From Planctomicrobium piriforme (lineage in GTDB: Bacteria; Planctomycetota; Planctomycetia; Pirellulales; UBA1268), in contig CAMAVC010000033.1 in the NCBI GenBank assembly GCA_945861585.1, positions 1-34,607 on the forward strand: a stretch of DNA of 34,607 nucleotides, written 5' to 3'. Below the pieces are notes generated by a model. That model ran no database searches, was not told where the DNA came from, and worked only from the letters and a program-made list of their open reading frames with translations. Of this stretch, positions 1 to 7,322 are shown one piece after another. Within the stretch, counting starts at the first letter, position 1; every line of letters begins with the position of its first letter. A program made the translations under genes and the position numbers.

Positions 1-5
1 CCAAG

Positions 6-33
6 AAAACCGAGGCACGACGCCGAGGGTTTT
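6..33 (-). terminator. Possible terminator-like hairpin at window edge
   Basis: AAAACC at 6-11 can pair with GGTTTT at 28-33, with a partly paired GC-rich interior. It lies just past the stop codon of the minus-strand gene ending at 41, so it could end the transcript of that operon. The window edge hides what follows, and the stem is short. Confidence 0.3.
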
Positions 34-40
34 CGTGAAC

Positions 41-343
41 CTAGCCCCGGAATTTCACCTGCGGCCGGGCCTTGCCGGCCATATGAAAGGTGTTCATCAA
101 GTCGTAGGCCGTCACCTCGCAGAGCAGCTCCGTGACCTTCTCATGCGCCTCGGGGGAAAGGAGCGGCTCGACCTGCTTCATCAGATTCACCAGCCGCTTC
201 TCCTGCTCCTCGAGCTCCTTCGTATCGACGCGGCCGTCGGCTACGACGTCGAGAAAGGAATCGAGCTTGCGGGCGTACTCGGCGAGCAGCGGGGAATCGC
301 TCGCGGCATCGAACCAGGGGGTTTTTCCGGCGGACTTGGCCAT
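41..343 (-). CDS. Small helical protein of unknown function downstream of the AAA+ ATPase
   Basis: I do not recognise a family. The 100-residue product is soluble and charged, with three likely helices (about residues 16-36, 39-62 and 64-90) separated by short turns, and a basic tail. It has no signal peptide or membrane segment. The start at MAKSAGK is chosen because GAGGAG sits about 9 bases upstream; an upstream in-frame start would add 14 residues of non-conserved look. It follows the AAA+ ATPase gene by 62 bases on the same strand and is probably the last gene of the pspA operon. By position it could be an adaptor or regulator of that ATPase, which is inference only. Confidence 0.75.
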   Translation of the reverse strand: MAKSAGKTPWFDAASDSPLLAEYARKLDSFLDVVADGRVDTKELEEQEKRLVNLMKQVEPLLSPEAHEKVTELLCEVTAYDLMNTFHMAGKARPQVKFRG

Positions 344-405
344 CGTGGGGCTCCTCAGGTTGTCAGGGGTGGTCGGGACACACAAATTGTCGAATGGGGC
401 GGCGG

Positions 406-2253
406 TCAGGATCGGACCACGTCGCGGATCGCGGCCAACCGCTCCTGGAGGTGGGCACGGCCGCCGGGCTTCGCCACCTGCTCTTTCCAGCGGTCGGGCA
501 GAAATCGCTTCTCAGTGCACTCGAGCACTGCCGCGATCTCCTGCATCTCTTTCTCGAGGCCCTGAGCGCTCGGCATGAAGTCGTCGAGCGCCGCCCGGAG
601 ATCGTCGGCGGAGATCGTCTCGGGGGCCTGAGTGCCGGCATCGGCCGCGCGGTCGAGGCCCTTGCGCCGGGCGGCGAGCACGACGCTCTCGATGTCGGCA
701 CCCGAGAGGCCGAGCGCGAGATCGACGGGGCCGGGCAGGCCGGGCGCCAGCTTCACACCGCACTTGCGGGCCATCGCGGTGAACATCGCGTCCATCTCCG
801 CCTGGTCGTGCGGATAGAAGAGCGGAATGTGCACCTCGGCCCTGCCCTGTCTCTTCAGGTCGATGGGCAGCATGTCGGGCCGGCTCGTGAGCAGCATCCA
901 GACGATCTTGCCACGATAGCGCGTGTCGCCCATCTGGCGGGCGATCATCGAAAACACGCGAGCCTGTGTGCCCGAATCGCCCCCCTGCTCGCGATTGCCG
1001 AGCGCCGCATCGGCCTCGTCGATGATCACCACCACGGGCCCGAGACTTCGCAACACGTCGAGCGCGTGCTCGAGGTTGGCCTCCGTCTCGCCGACATACT
1101 TGCTGCGGAAGTTTCGCAGCACCGCGCACGGGATGCCCACGCTCCCGGCGTAGCACTCGGCGATGAAGCTCTTGCCGGTGCCCACCGGCCCGCAGATCAG
1201 GTAGCCCATGGGGGCGCTCTCGAGTTGGCCCCGCTTGATCGCCCGTGCGTCAGCCTCCAGCCGGCTCTTCGCCTCGGCATGCCCGGCGACGGCGTCGAGC
1301 GTCAGCCGCGGCTGCACGAACTCCACCAGCCCGTGGCAGGATCGCTCGATGAGATCCTTCTTCATGCGGGCGAACTCGGGGCCATCGACGGCCGTCCCCT
1401 CGCGGGCCGACATCGTGATCACCGCCCGCAGGCTCTCGAGCGAGAGGCCGCCCGAAAGCGCCGCCGCCCGCCGGACGGCATCGTGCTGGGCAGCAGGCAG
1501 CCCGGCGGCCGTCGCGGTCGCCAATGCGAATCGCTCCCGCTCGGCCGCGTCGGGCAGCGGAATGTCGATCGTCGTCACCGCCGGATTCGTCACGAGATGC
1601 GGATGCAGCTCCGCCATCGAGTCGGTGATCAAGACGATGGCGACATTCACGCGCCGCAGCAGCGGATTGGTGGCCCAGGCCAGCATGCGGACCAGCCGGG
1701 CTGCCGCACCACGGGCCGATGTGGCTGCGTCTCCAAGCGGCGCGAGATACTGGGCGTAGTCGAGCACGAGCGCGATTCGCTTCCGCTGCTCCGGTGCCTC
1801 GAGCAGGTTGCGCTCGAGCAAGGCATCGATCGCGTTGATGGCGGCGTCGGGCTCGCGCGGCCACGAGGCGGCATTCCCCAATCGCTCGGTGAGCCACTGC
1901 GCCATCGACCGCAGCCGGGCGGGATCGGGGCCGGCGAGCGGCCTGAGCCCCTTGCCGACGTCGTAGGCGAGCACGATGTCCCAGCGGCCGAAGAGCTCGC
2001 GGGCGAGAAAGTCGTTCACCGTTCCCCAGCCGCTCGCCGCGTCGGCGCCGGGCGGGGCGACGGGCACGAGATCGCGCACGTTGCCATGGAGCAGGAACAT
2101 GCAGCTCGTGCCGGCAAGATAGGCATCGCCGAGCCGCTCGGCCCAGGCGGGGCACCAGGCCGGCAACGACGTGCTGCCCGCACCGGAGGCGGTGCCGAGC
2201 GTCGGGGCAGAGTCGGCCGCGGAACGCGGGGGGACGGATGGGACAGTAGCCAC
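406..2253 (-). CDS. AAA+ ATPase, classical (Vps4/katanin/p97-like) clade, partner of PspA
   Basis: A 615-residue ATPase. The C-terminal AAA module is complete: Walker A GPVGTGKS (355-362), a substrate-loop SKYVGETE (384-391) like that of classical AAA unfoldases, Walker B VVVIIDEAD (407-415), a sensor-1 strand with TSRPD instead of the usual TNRPD (456-460), two arginines in the arginine-finger position (R468, R471) and SGADIES (517-523) near sensor 2. The first half (about 50-300) looks like a degenerate AAA-type fold: FLLHGN and LVLDYAQ resemble eroded Walker strands without a P-loop lysine. It starts with GTG, preceded by AGGAG at 7 bases. It lies 34 bases after the PspA gene, so the two are probably co-transcribed. 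Family knowledge: classical AAA enzymes remodel or disassemble protein assemblies. A role in PspA filament turnover is inference. Confidence 0.9.
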   Translation of the reverse strand: MATVPSVPPRSAADSAPTLGTASGAGSTSLPAWCPAWAERLGDAYLAGTSCMFLLHGNVRDLVPVAPPGADAASGWGTVNDFLARELFGRWDIVLAYDVGKGLRPLAGPDPARLRSMAQWLTERLGNAASWPREPDAAINAIDALLERNLLEAPEQRKRIALVLDYAQYLAPLGDAATSARGAAARLVRMLAWATNPLLRRVNVAIVLITDSMAELHPHLVTNPAVTTIDIPLPDAAERERFALATATAAGLPAAQHDAVRRAAALSGGLSLESLRAVITMSAREGTAVDGPEFARMKKDLIERSCHGLVEFVQPRLTLDAVAGHAEAKSRLEADARAIKRGQLESAPMGYLICGPVGTGKSFIAECYAGSVGIPCAVLRNFRSKYVGETEANLEHALDVLRSLGPVVVIIDEADAALGNREQGGDSGTQARVFSMIARQMGDTRYRGKIVWMLLTSRPDMLPIDLKRQGRAEVHIPLFYPHDQAEMDAMFTAMARKCGVKLAPGLPGPVDLALGLSGADIESVVLAARRKGLDRAADAGTQAPETISADDLRAALDDFMPSAQGLEKEMQEIAAVLECTEKRFLPDRWKEQVAKPGGRAHLQERLAAIRDVVRS

Positions 2254-2287
2254 CTGGGCTCTCCTGGGGGCAGCGAACGTGACGACG

Positions 2288-3037
2288 TCAGGTCTGCTTC
2301 TGCGTGGCCCGCTCCGTACCGAGCTCCTTGTCGTCGGCCTTCACGCCCGCCGTCTCGGGCGTCACCATTCCCATCTGGATCTCGAACTCACGCAGGGCGT
2401 CTTCCGCCATGTTTTTCTCGACTGCCTGCTCGGCCTTGATCTTGTCGAGCCCCTCACCAGAAAGATCGGCTGCCACACGCACCTTCGCCCGATTGAGGCC
2501 GATCTTGTCCTGGATCACGTCCTCGATCTGCCCGAAATCGGTGGTGATGTCGAAGTTGAAGCTCGTGGCCAACTTCGCCAGCTCCGCCTCAGCCCGACTG
2601 AGCTTGAGCTCGGCGTCGTACTTCTGGATCTTCTGCTTGAGGCTGGCGAGCTTCTTCGTGGCATGCTTGATCTTGGTGACGTTGTTGCCGTAGGCCGCCT
2701 CGTGGAGCTTGAGCTGGGCTTCGTTCTCCGCGAGCTCCTTCTTGGCCCGCTGGAGCTCGAGGGCGAACTTGCTCGCCGTGTCGCGCTCACCGATCTGCAG
2801 GTAGGCCTTCACCTGGGCCTCGAGCTTGGCCACGTGGTCGCGGTCGCCGTTCACCTGCCGCGTGACTCGCTCGACGAGCGCCCGATACTGCTCGAGCCCC
2901 TCGCGGCCTTCCTTCATCTGATCGACGGCCTTGTCGTACTCATACTGCAACTGCGCGACCGGATCGGCCGTCCAGAAGAAGTTGGCGATCTTGTTCATCT
3001 GCGCCGAAAGCGCCTTCCAGAGCTTGCCGAGGATCAT
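2288..3037 (-). CDS. PspA/IM30 (Vipp1) family membrane-stress protein
   Basis: The 249-residue protein begins with an amphipathic segment (MILGKLWKALSAQMNKIANF), then a long heptad-rich helical hairpin (about 25-150) and further helices to about 225. This is the architecture of PspA/IM30, which binds stressed inner membrane and forms ESCRT-III-like rods. The length is near the family norm (about 220-260). There is a charged, disordered tail. The gene lies 49 bases downstream of tRNA-His on the same strand and 34 bases before the AAA+ ATPase gene. No pspF, pspB or pspC is visible nearby, so control is unlikely to be of the E. coli type. The gene could be read from the tRNA or dtd promoter, since little room exists for its own. 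Confidence 0.9.
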   Translation of the reverse strand: MILGKLWKALSAQMNKIANFFWTADPVAQLQYEYDKAVDQMKEGREGLEQYRALVERVTRQVNGDRDHVAKLEAQVKAYLQIGERDTASKFALELQRAKKELAENEAQLKLHEAAYGNNVTKIKHATKKLASLKQKIQKYDAELKLSRAEAELAKLATSFNFDITTDFGQIEDVIQDKIGLNRAKVRVAADLSGEGLDKIKAEQAVEKNMAEDALREFEIQMGMVTPETAGVKADDKELGTERATQKQT

Positions 3038-3086
3038 CGTGGCGGTCTCCGAGGAAGTGACCTGAGTGAAAGAAACAAAGGGAATG

Positions 3087-3161
3087 GGTGGCTAACGGGA
3101 CTCGAACCCGCGACCCCTAGAATCACAATCTAGTGCTCTAACCAACTGAGCTATAGCCACC
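3087..3161 (-). tRNA. tRNA-His (anticodon GTG)
   Basis: On the minus strand a 7-bp acceptor stem (GTGGCTA with TAGCCAC), D arm, anticodon stem CTAGA/TCTAG with loop TTGTGAT, and T arm with TTCGAGT form a full cloverleaf. Loop positions 34-36 read GTG, which is histidine. The base before the acceptor stem is G and the discriminator is C, giving the G-1:C73 pair typical of bacterial tRNA-His. The full CCA end is not encoded (CCAT follows the stem). Confidence 0.97.
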
Positions 3162-3207
3162 GTGGACCGGCAGTTTACCACAGTTTTTTCGCCGTCCACC
3201 CGGGCCG

Positions 3208-3660
3208 TCACTCCCGCCGCCGGGAATCGATCACGATCGTCACCGGGCCGTCATTGACGAGTGCCACCTGCATGTCGGCCCCGAACACGCCGCGTGGCAC
3301 CGGGCGGGCGACCAGCGTTTCCAGCGCGGCAACAAACCGCTCGTAGAGCGGAGTCGCCTCATCGGGCCGGGCGGCTGCGAGGAAGCTCGGGCGGTTGCCC
3401 TTCTTCGTGCTCGCATGGAGTGTGAACTGGCTGACCACGAGCACGCCGCCGCCAGCCTCACGCACGTCGACGTTCATCGTGCCGTCGCCATCGGCGAAGA
3501 TCCGCAGGCGGGCGACCTTCTCCGCGAGCCAGTCGACGTCGGCTGGTGCATCGCCCGTCTCGACACCCACGAGCACGAGCAGGCCGGCCCCGATCGCGCC
3601 GACGTCGGAGCCGGCGACCGTCACCCGTGCCTCGCGCACCCGCTGCACCACGGCCCGCAC
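3208..3660 (-). CDS. dtd: D-aminoacyl-tRNA deacylase
   Basis: The 150-residue enzyme hydrolyses D-aminoacyl-tRNA and mischarged glycyl-tRNA-Ala, acting in the cytoplasm to protect translation. The start MRAVVQRV, the active-site strand VVSQFTLHA (around residue 77) and the cross-subunit NDGPVTI motif near the C-terminus are diagnostic, and the length matches the family. The start codon is GTG, one base after the rarA stop, with GGAAGG inside the end of rarA as the ribosome site, so the two are translationally linked. tRNA-His lies directly downstream. Confidence 0.96.
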   Translation of the reverse strand: MRAVVQRVREARVTVAGSDVGAIGAGLLVLVGVETGDAPADVDWLAEKVARLRIFADGDGTMNVDVREAGGGVLVVSQFTLHASTKKGNRPSFLAAARPDEATPLYERFVAALETLVARPVPRGVFGADMQVALVNDGPVTIVIDSRRRE

Positions 3661-3661
3661 G

Positions 3662-4978
3662 TCAACGTCCTTCCGTCAGCCGGCGACGAATCTCGGCGAG
3701 CCGCTCGGAGAGCTCCCGTTCGAAGCCTCGGTCGGTCGGCTCGTAATACCGCTTCTCGACGCCGAGGTAGTCCTGGGCCGCGATTCCCTCGGGGGCATCG
3801 TGGGCATATTCATAGCCCTGGCCGTGGCCGAGTCGCTTCGCCCCGGCGTAGTGCTTGTCTTGCAGGTGCCGCGGCACGGGGATCACCCGCTTCTCGTGCA
3901 CGTCGCTCGTGGCCGCGCCGATCGCCGTGGTGCAGGCGTTGCTCTTGGGGGCGAGCGCGAGATACGTCACGGCCTGCGCGAGCGTGAGCCGACATTCCGG
4001 CAGTCCCACGAACTCCGTCGCCTGCATCGCAGCCACGGCGATCAGCAGCGCCTGCGGATCAGCGTTGCCGATGTCCTCGCTTGCGAGGATCACGAGCCGC
4101 CGGGAGAGAAACCGCACGTCCTCACCCCCGGCGAGCATTCGCGCGAGCCAGTAGAGCCCGGCATCGGCGTCGCTGCCGCGGATGCTCTTGATGAGGGCGC
4201 TTGCGCAGTCGTAGTGCGTGTCGCCGGCGTCATAGGTGATCGCCTTGCGCTGCACGCTCTCGCGGGCGAGGGCGAGCGTGAACGCGAGCGGTCGCTCGGG
4301 GCTCGAGAGCACGCCGATCTCGAGGGCGCCAAGGGCCCGCCGGGCATCGCCGTCGGAGGTTTCGGCGAGGAATTCGCAGGCGTCGGGCAGGAGCGTCACC
4401 TGCTCACCGCCGAGCCCATGCTCCCGGTCGGCGACAGCCCGCTCAACGATCAAGGCGATGTCGGCCGGCGTCAGGCTTTCGAGCTCGAAGATCCGGCTGC
4501 GGCTCACGAGCGCGCTCGTGAGCGCGAAGAACGGATTCTGCGTCGTCGCACCGATCAGGGCGATCACGCCGCTCTCGACGTCGGGCAGGAGCACGTCTTG
4601 CTGCGCTTTGTTGAAGCGGTGGATCTCGTCGACGAACAGGCACGTGCGCTGGCCGTCGTCCTCCAGCCGCCGGCGGGCCGCATCGAGCACGTCGCGGAGT
4701 TCCTTCACGCCCGAGGCAGTAGCGGAGAGCTCGACGAACCGGCGCTTCGTTTCGGTGGCGATGATCTCGGCGAGCGTCGTCTTGCCGACGCCGGGCGGGC
4801 CATACAGGATCACCGAGCCAAGGCGATCGGCCTCGATCAGGCGCCGCAGGAGCGTGCCCGGGCCCACGACGTGGCTCTGGCCGACGTAGTCAGCCAGCCG
4901 CCGCGGCCGCATGCGGGCGGCTAGGGGCGCGGCACGGGCGACGTTGGCGGCGCGGGATGCGGAGAAGAGGTCGGCCAT
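3662..4978 (-). CDS. rarA: Replication-associated recombination protein A (RarA/MgsA AAA+ ATPase)
   Basis: The 438-residue product has the full RarA plan: N-terminal [12 protein letters not shown] and [11 protein letters not shown] box, Walker A GPPGVGKT (60-67), Walker B VDEIH (116-120), sensor 1 in GATTQNP, arginine-finger region [12 protein letters not shown], then the C-terminal helical tetramerisation domain with [14 protein letters not shown] and the ending GYEYAHDAP...YYEPTDRG. RarA acts at stalled replication forks and resembles clamp-loader subunits. An upstream ATG would add 46 residues of low-complexity sequence, so the start at MADLF is preferred. It is divergent from the TolC-type gene, with 168 bases between them holding the promoters. 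It is followed by dtd after one base. Confidence 0.96.
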   Translation of the reverse strand: MADLFSASRAANVARAAPLAARMRPRRLADYVGQSHVVGPGTLLRRLIEADRLGSVILYGPPGVGKTTLAEIIATETKRRFVELSATASGVKELRDVLDAARRRLEDDGQRTCLFVDEIHRFNKAQQDVLLPDVESGVIALIGATTQNPFFALTSALVSRSRIFELESLTPADIALIVERAVADREHGLGGEQVTLLPDACEFLAETSDGDARRALGALEIGVLSSPERPLAFTLALARESVQRKAITYDAGDTHYDCASALIKSIRGSDADAGLYWLARMLAGGEDVRFLSRRLVILASEDIGNADPQALLIAVAAMQATEFVGLPECRLTLAQAVTYLALAPKSNACTTAIGAATSDVHEKRVIPVPRHLQDKHYAGAKRLGHGQGYEYAHDAPEGIAAQDYLGVEKRYYEPTDRGFERELSERLAEIRRRLTEGR

Positions 4979-5146
4979 CGAACAGTCGGGGGAGAAGACG
5001 GGGCAAGCTGGATAAGCAGCGCTCGATGGCCGCGAACCTGACCGACCCGTGAAGATGAAGCGGTTGCCGCGGCCTTTCCGATGATAGCGGATGGGACGCC
5101 GGTGTCGGGGAGCCACGGCACCGCGTCTGCGGAAAGGACATTGGGC

Positions 5147-6790
5147 ATGCGCGGCGAGCGAACCTGGCGACGCCTGGCGACGGCCTTGGCCTGCGCCGCG
5201 GCCTGTGCCTTGCCGTCGCCATCCGCCCGAGCGCAGCAGGACGGGGCAGGCGGCCAGCGAACGGCGATCCTCGAGTTTCCCAACCTCGGCCCGATTCCCG
5301 GCTCCGTCGAGCCGGCACTCGGCCCCGGGCCTGGCGCGCTTGCCCCGAGCATGGACCTCATCGGCCCCGGCGGCGGCACGACGCCCGGGCTCCTGGGTGG
5401 CAAGCGCCGGACGGGACAGCTGCCGAAGGGTGGCCGTACGCGAGCGGCGGCCTCGAGCATCGCGGCCACCCGCGGCCTCGAACTGCCCGAATCACTTCCC
5501 GCGCCGACTCTGGTGCCAACCGCTCCCGGGCCGGCGGTGATCATCGACCTCTCCGTGCTCGACGACGCCGGTTCCGCGGACGGGCTCACGCTCGACGCGG
5601 CGATCGAACGGACGATGACGGCGAATCTCGACATCCGTGCGCTCCGACACGAACTGACGCAGGCCGACGCCGACATCCTCACGGCGGGCCTGCGGACCAA
5701 CCCGCTCGTCTACATGGACACCCAGTTCATTCCCTACGGTCGATTCAACGACGCGCGGCCCGGCGGCCCCACACAATACGACCTCAACATCACCTATCCA
5801 CTCGACCTCTCCGGCAAGCGGCAGGCCCGGACGGTCGTGGCCCGCATGGCCCGCACCACGCTCGAGGCGCAGTTTCAGGACGTCTCGCGGCGGCAGATCG
5901 ACGCCGTCGGCCGGGCCTACGTCGCGCTCCAGGCGGCGCGGATCGACGCCTTGGCGGCCGCCGCGACCGTGCGCCGGCAGGAGGGATTCCTCGGGGAACT
6001 GCGTCGATCCGCCACTCCGGCCGAGCCGCGGATCGCCGACGCCCTCGATCACGCCGCCTTCGCGCTGGAGCGGTCCCGGAGCGCCCTGGGCGATGCGACG
6101 GAGGCCTACGACGACGCCCGGGAGTCGCTCGGCGTCTTGCTCAATCTGCCCGTCGAGGAGACGGCCCGCATCGAGCCGCAAGGGGCGCTCCGCACGGAGT
6201 TCCCTCCGCCGCCGCCGGCGGAAGACCTCTCGGCGCTCGCGCTCCGCTGCCGCCCCGACCTGCGGGCGGCCAGGCTCGGTATCGACCGGGCAGGGGCGGA
6301 AGTCGCGTTGCAACGGGCGAACCGCTTCGAAGACGTCTTCCTCTTCTACGACCCGATCACGATCCAGGACAACAGCCCCTACGGCAAGGAGAGCGCGAGC
6401 TCGTGGGCCGTCGGACTCACGTTCGCGCTGCCGATCTTCAACCGCAACCAGGGCAACATCGCCCGTGCGGAAAGCAACATGAACCAGACGCGGCTCGAGC
6501 TCGCGTCGCTCGAGCGACGCGTGGCGGCCGAGGTGCGGCTGGCCGAGCGGGAATACCGCCGGTCGCGCGAGGCCCTCGAACAGCTCGAACGCGACGTCGT
6601 GCCGCGCGCCGTCGCGCTCGCGAAGCGGAAACTGGCGGAGTTCACCGCCGGCCAGATCGATGCCGACGACCTCCAGGACCATCTCGACACGGCCGGCGAC
6701 GTGGTGCAGAGCCTGCGCGACGCCCTGCTCCGACATCGCCGCGCCATGCTCGACCTCAACACGACGGTCGGCCTACGGATCCTGCCGTGA
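5147..6790 (+). CDS. TolC-family outer membrane efflux protein
   Basis: The 547-residue product starts with a signal peptide (MRGERTWRR, hydrophobic core, cleavage near ARA-QQ at about residue 30). A proline- and glycine-rich linker of about 110 residues follows, then two outer-membrane-efflux repeats rich in long helices: LDAAIERTMTANLDIRALRHEL opening the first, and the region with RQARTVVARMARTTLEAQ. A second repeat pair ends near the C-terminus. The start at 5147 follows GGAAAGG by 9 bases and gives a proper signal peptide; an earlier ATG at 5081 would bury it. No RND pump or membrane-fusion gene is adjacent, so the inner-membrane partner is elsewhere. The CzcC/CusC-like group is plausible, but the substrate cannot be told. 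Confidence 0.9.
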   Translation: MRGERTWRRLATALACAAACALPSPSARAQQDGAGGQRTAILEFPNLGPIPGSVEPALGPGPGALAPSMDLIGPGGGTTPGLLGGKRRTGQLPKGGRTRAAASSIAATRGLELPESLPAPTLVPTAPGPAVIIDLSVLDDAGSADGLTLDAAIERTMTANLDIRALRHELTQADADILTAGLRTNPLVYMDTQFIPYGRFNDARPGGPTQYDLNITYPLDLSGKRQARTVVARMARTTLEAQFQDVSRRQIDAVGRAYVALQAARIDALAAAATVRRQEGFLGELRRSATPAEPRIADALDHAAFALERSRSALGDATEAYDDARESLGVLLNLPVEETARIEPQGALRTEFPPPPPAEDLSALALRCRPDLRAARLGIDRAGAEVALQRANRFEDVFLFYDPITIQDNSPYGKESASSWAVGLTFALPIFNRNQGNIARAESNMNQTRLELASLERRVAAEVRLAEREYRRSREALEQLERDVVPRAVALAKRKLAEFTAGQIDADDLQDHLDTAGDVVQSLRDALLRHRRAMLDLNTTVGLRILP

Positions 6791-6805
6791 GCCCGGACCG
6801 GGCTC
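6789..6805. terminator. Palindrome spanning two convergent stop codons
   Basis: GAGCCCGG (6789-6796) and CCGGGCTC (6798-6805) form a perfect inverted repeat with one central base. It contains part of the TolC-type gene's TGA and the last stop bases of the OsmC gene. It probably works as a compact two-way terminator, but there is no T-run on either side. Confidence 0.55.
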
Positions 6806-7214
6806 AGCCCGTCCAGACGAATTCTACGCCCGCGTCGATGTCGGGATGGAGGCTCTTGTGCACGGGGCACGTGTGAGCCGCGCGCTCGAGTGCCTCGCGG
6901 TGCGGATGGTCGGCCGCCAGCGGGATGGAGAGCCGGGTGCGCAGCGCTGCGATCCGCCGCGGCGGCTCTTTCGTCATCTCCTTCACCGTGTGGGCCGTCA
7001 TCCCGGCAAGATCGATGCCATGCCGCTCGGCGACGATCCCCATGACCGTCATCATGCACGCGCCCAACGCCGTGGCCACGAGATCGGTGGGCGAAAAACT
7101 CTCCCCCTTACCGTGGTTGTCGACGGGCGCGTCGGTAACGAGCGCCGTCCCGGATGGCCCATGCACGGCCCGACACCGCAGCCCGCCCTCATACGTCGTC
7201 GCAATCTCGACCAT
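6804..7214 (-). CDS. OsmC family peroxiredoxin-like protein
   Basis: The 136-residue protein has the OsmC/Ohr fold signatures: GKGESFSPTDLVATALGACMMTVM with the first conserved cysteine (around residue 53) and HTCPVHKSL with the second (around residue 115). Family members reduce organic hydroperoxides with this cysteine pair, using lipoyl or other thiol reductants. The length is typical. The protein is cytoplasmic, as it has no signal peptide. It is convergent with the TolC-type gene and divergent from the UbiD gene. The exact subfamily (OsmC, Ohr or YhfA-like) is uncertain; the segment SPTDLVATALG fits the YhfA-like/OsmC group better than Ohr. Confidence 0.92.
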   Translation of the reverse strand: MVEIATTYEGGLRCRAVHGPSGTALVTDAPVDNHGKGESFSPTDLVATALGACMMTVMGIVAERHGIDLAGMTAHTVKEMTKEPPRRIAALRTRLSIPLAADHPHREALERAAHTCPVHKSLHPDIDAGVEFVWTG

Positions 7215-7236
7215 GCCTCGTGCTCCGAAAAAGAAA

Positions 7237-7315
7237 ACCGGTGCCAGCCACCAAATCCGGGCAAGATGTCTATAACTCTTGCGTAGTTTACCTAGATTTG
7301 GTGCCAGGCACCGTT
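7237..7315. repeat. Structured MITE/REP-like inverted-repeat element
   Basis: The arms at 7237-7257 and 7295-7315 are inverted copies of about 21 bases with three central mismatches plus one near the end; each contains a GGTGCC/GGCACC-type core. Inside lies a second perfect pair, GCAAGA (7261-7266) with TCTTGC (7277-7282). The element is richer in A+T than its surroundings and fills the gap between the divergent OsmC and UbiD genes, ending 7 bases before the UbiD start. It probably is a small non-autonomous repeat; no transposase is nearby. Confidence 0.6.
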
Positions 7316-7322
7316 TTGCCGT

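Noticed and set aside
394..2439. A 681-codon open frame on the plus strand opposite the AAA+ ATPase gene
   Set aside because: It is antisense to a gene with clear motifs; its product is rich in Arg, His, Gly and Leu without domains, as expected of shadow frames in GC-rich DNA.
2288..3037. Naming this gene as the E. coli-type pspA with a full Psp system
   Set aside because: No pspF, pspB or pspC is visible, and the PspA, Vipp1 and other IM30 subfamilies cannot be told apart by eye.
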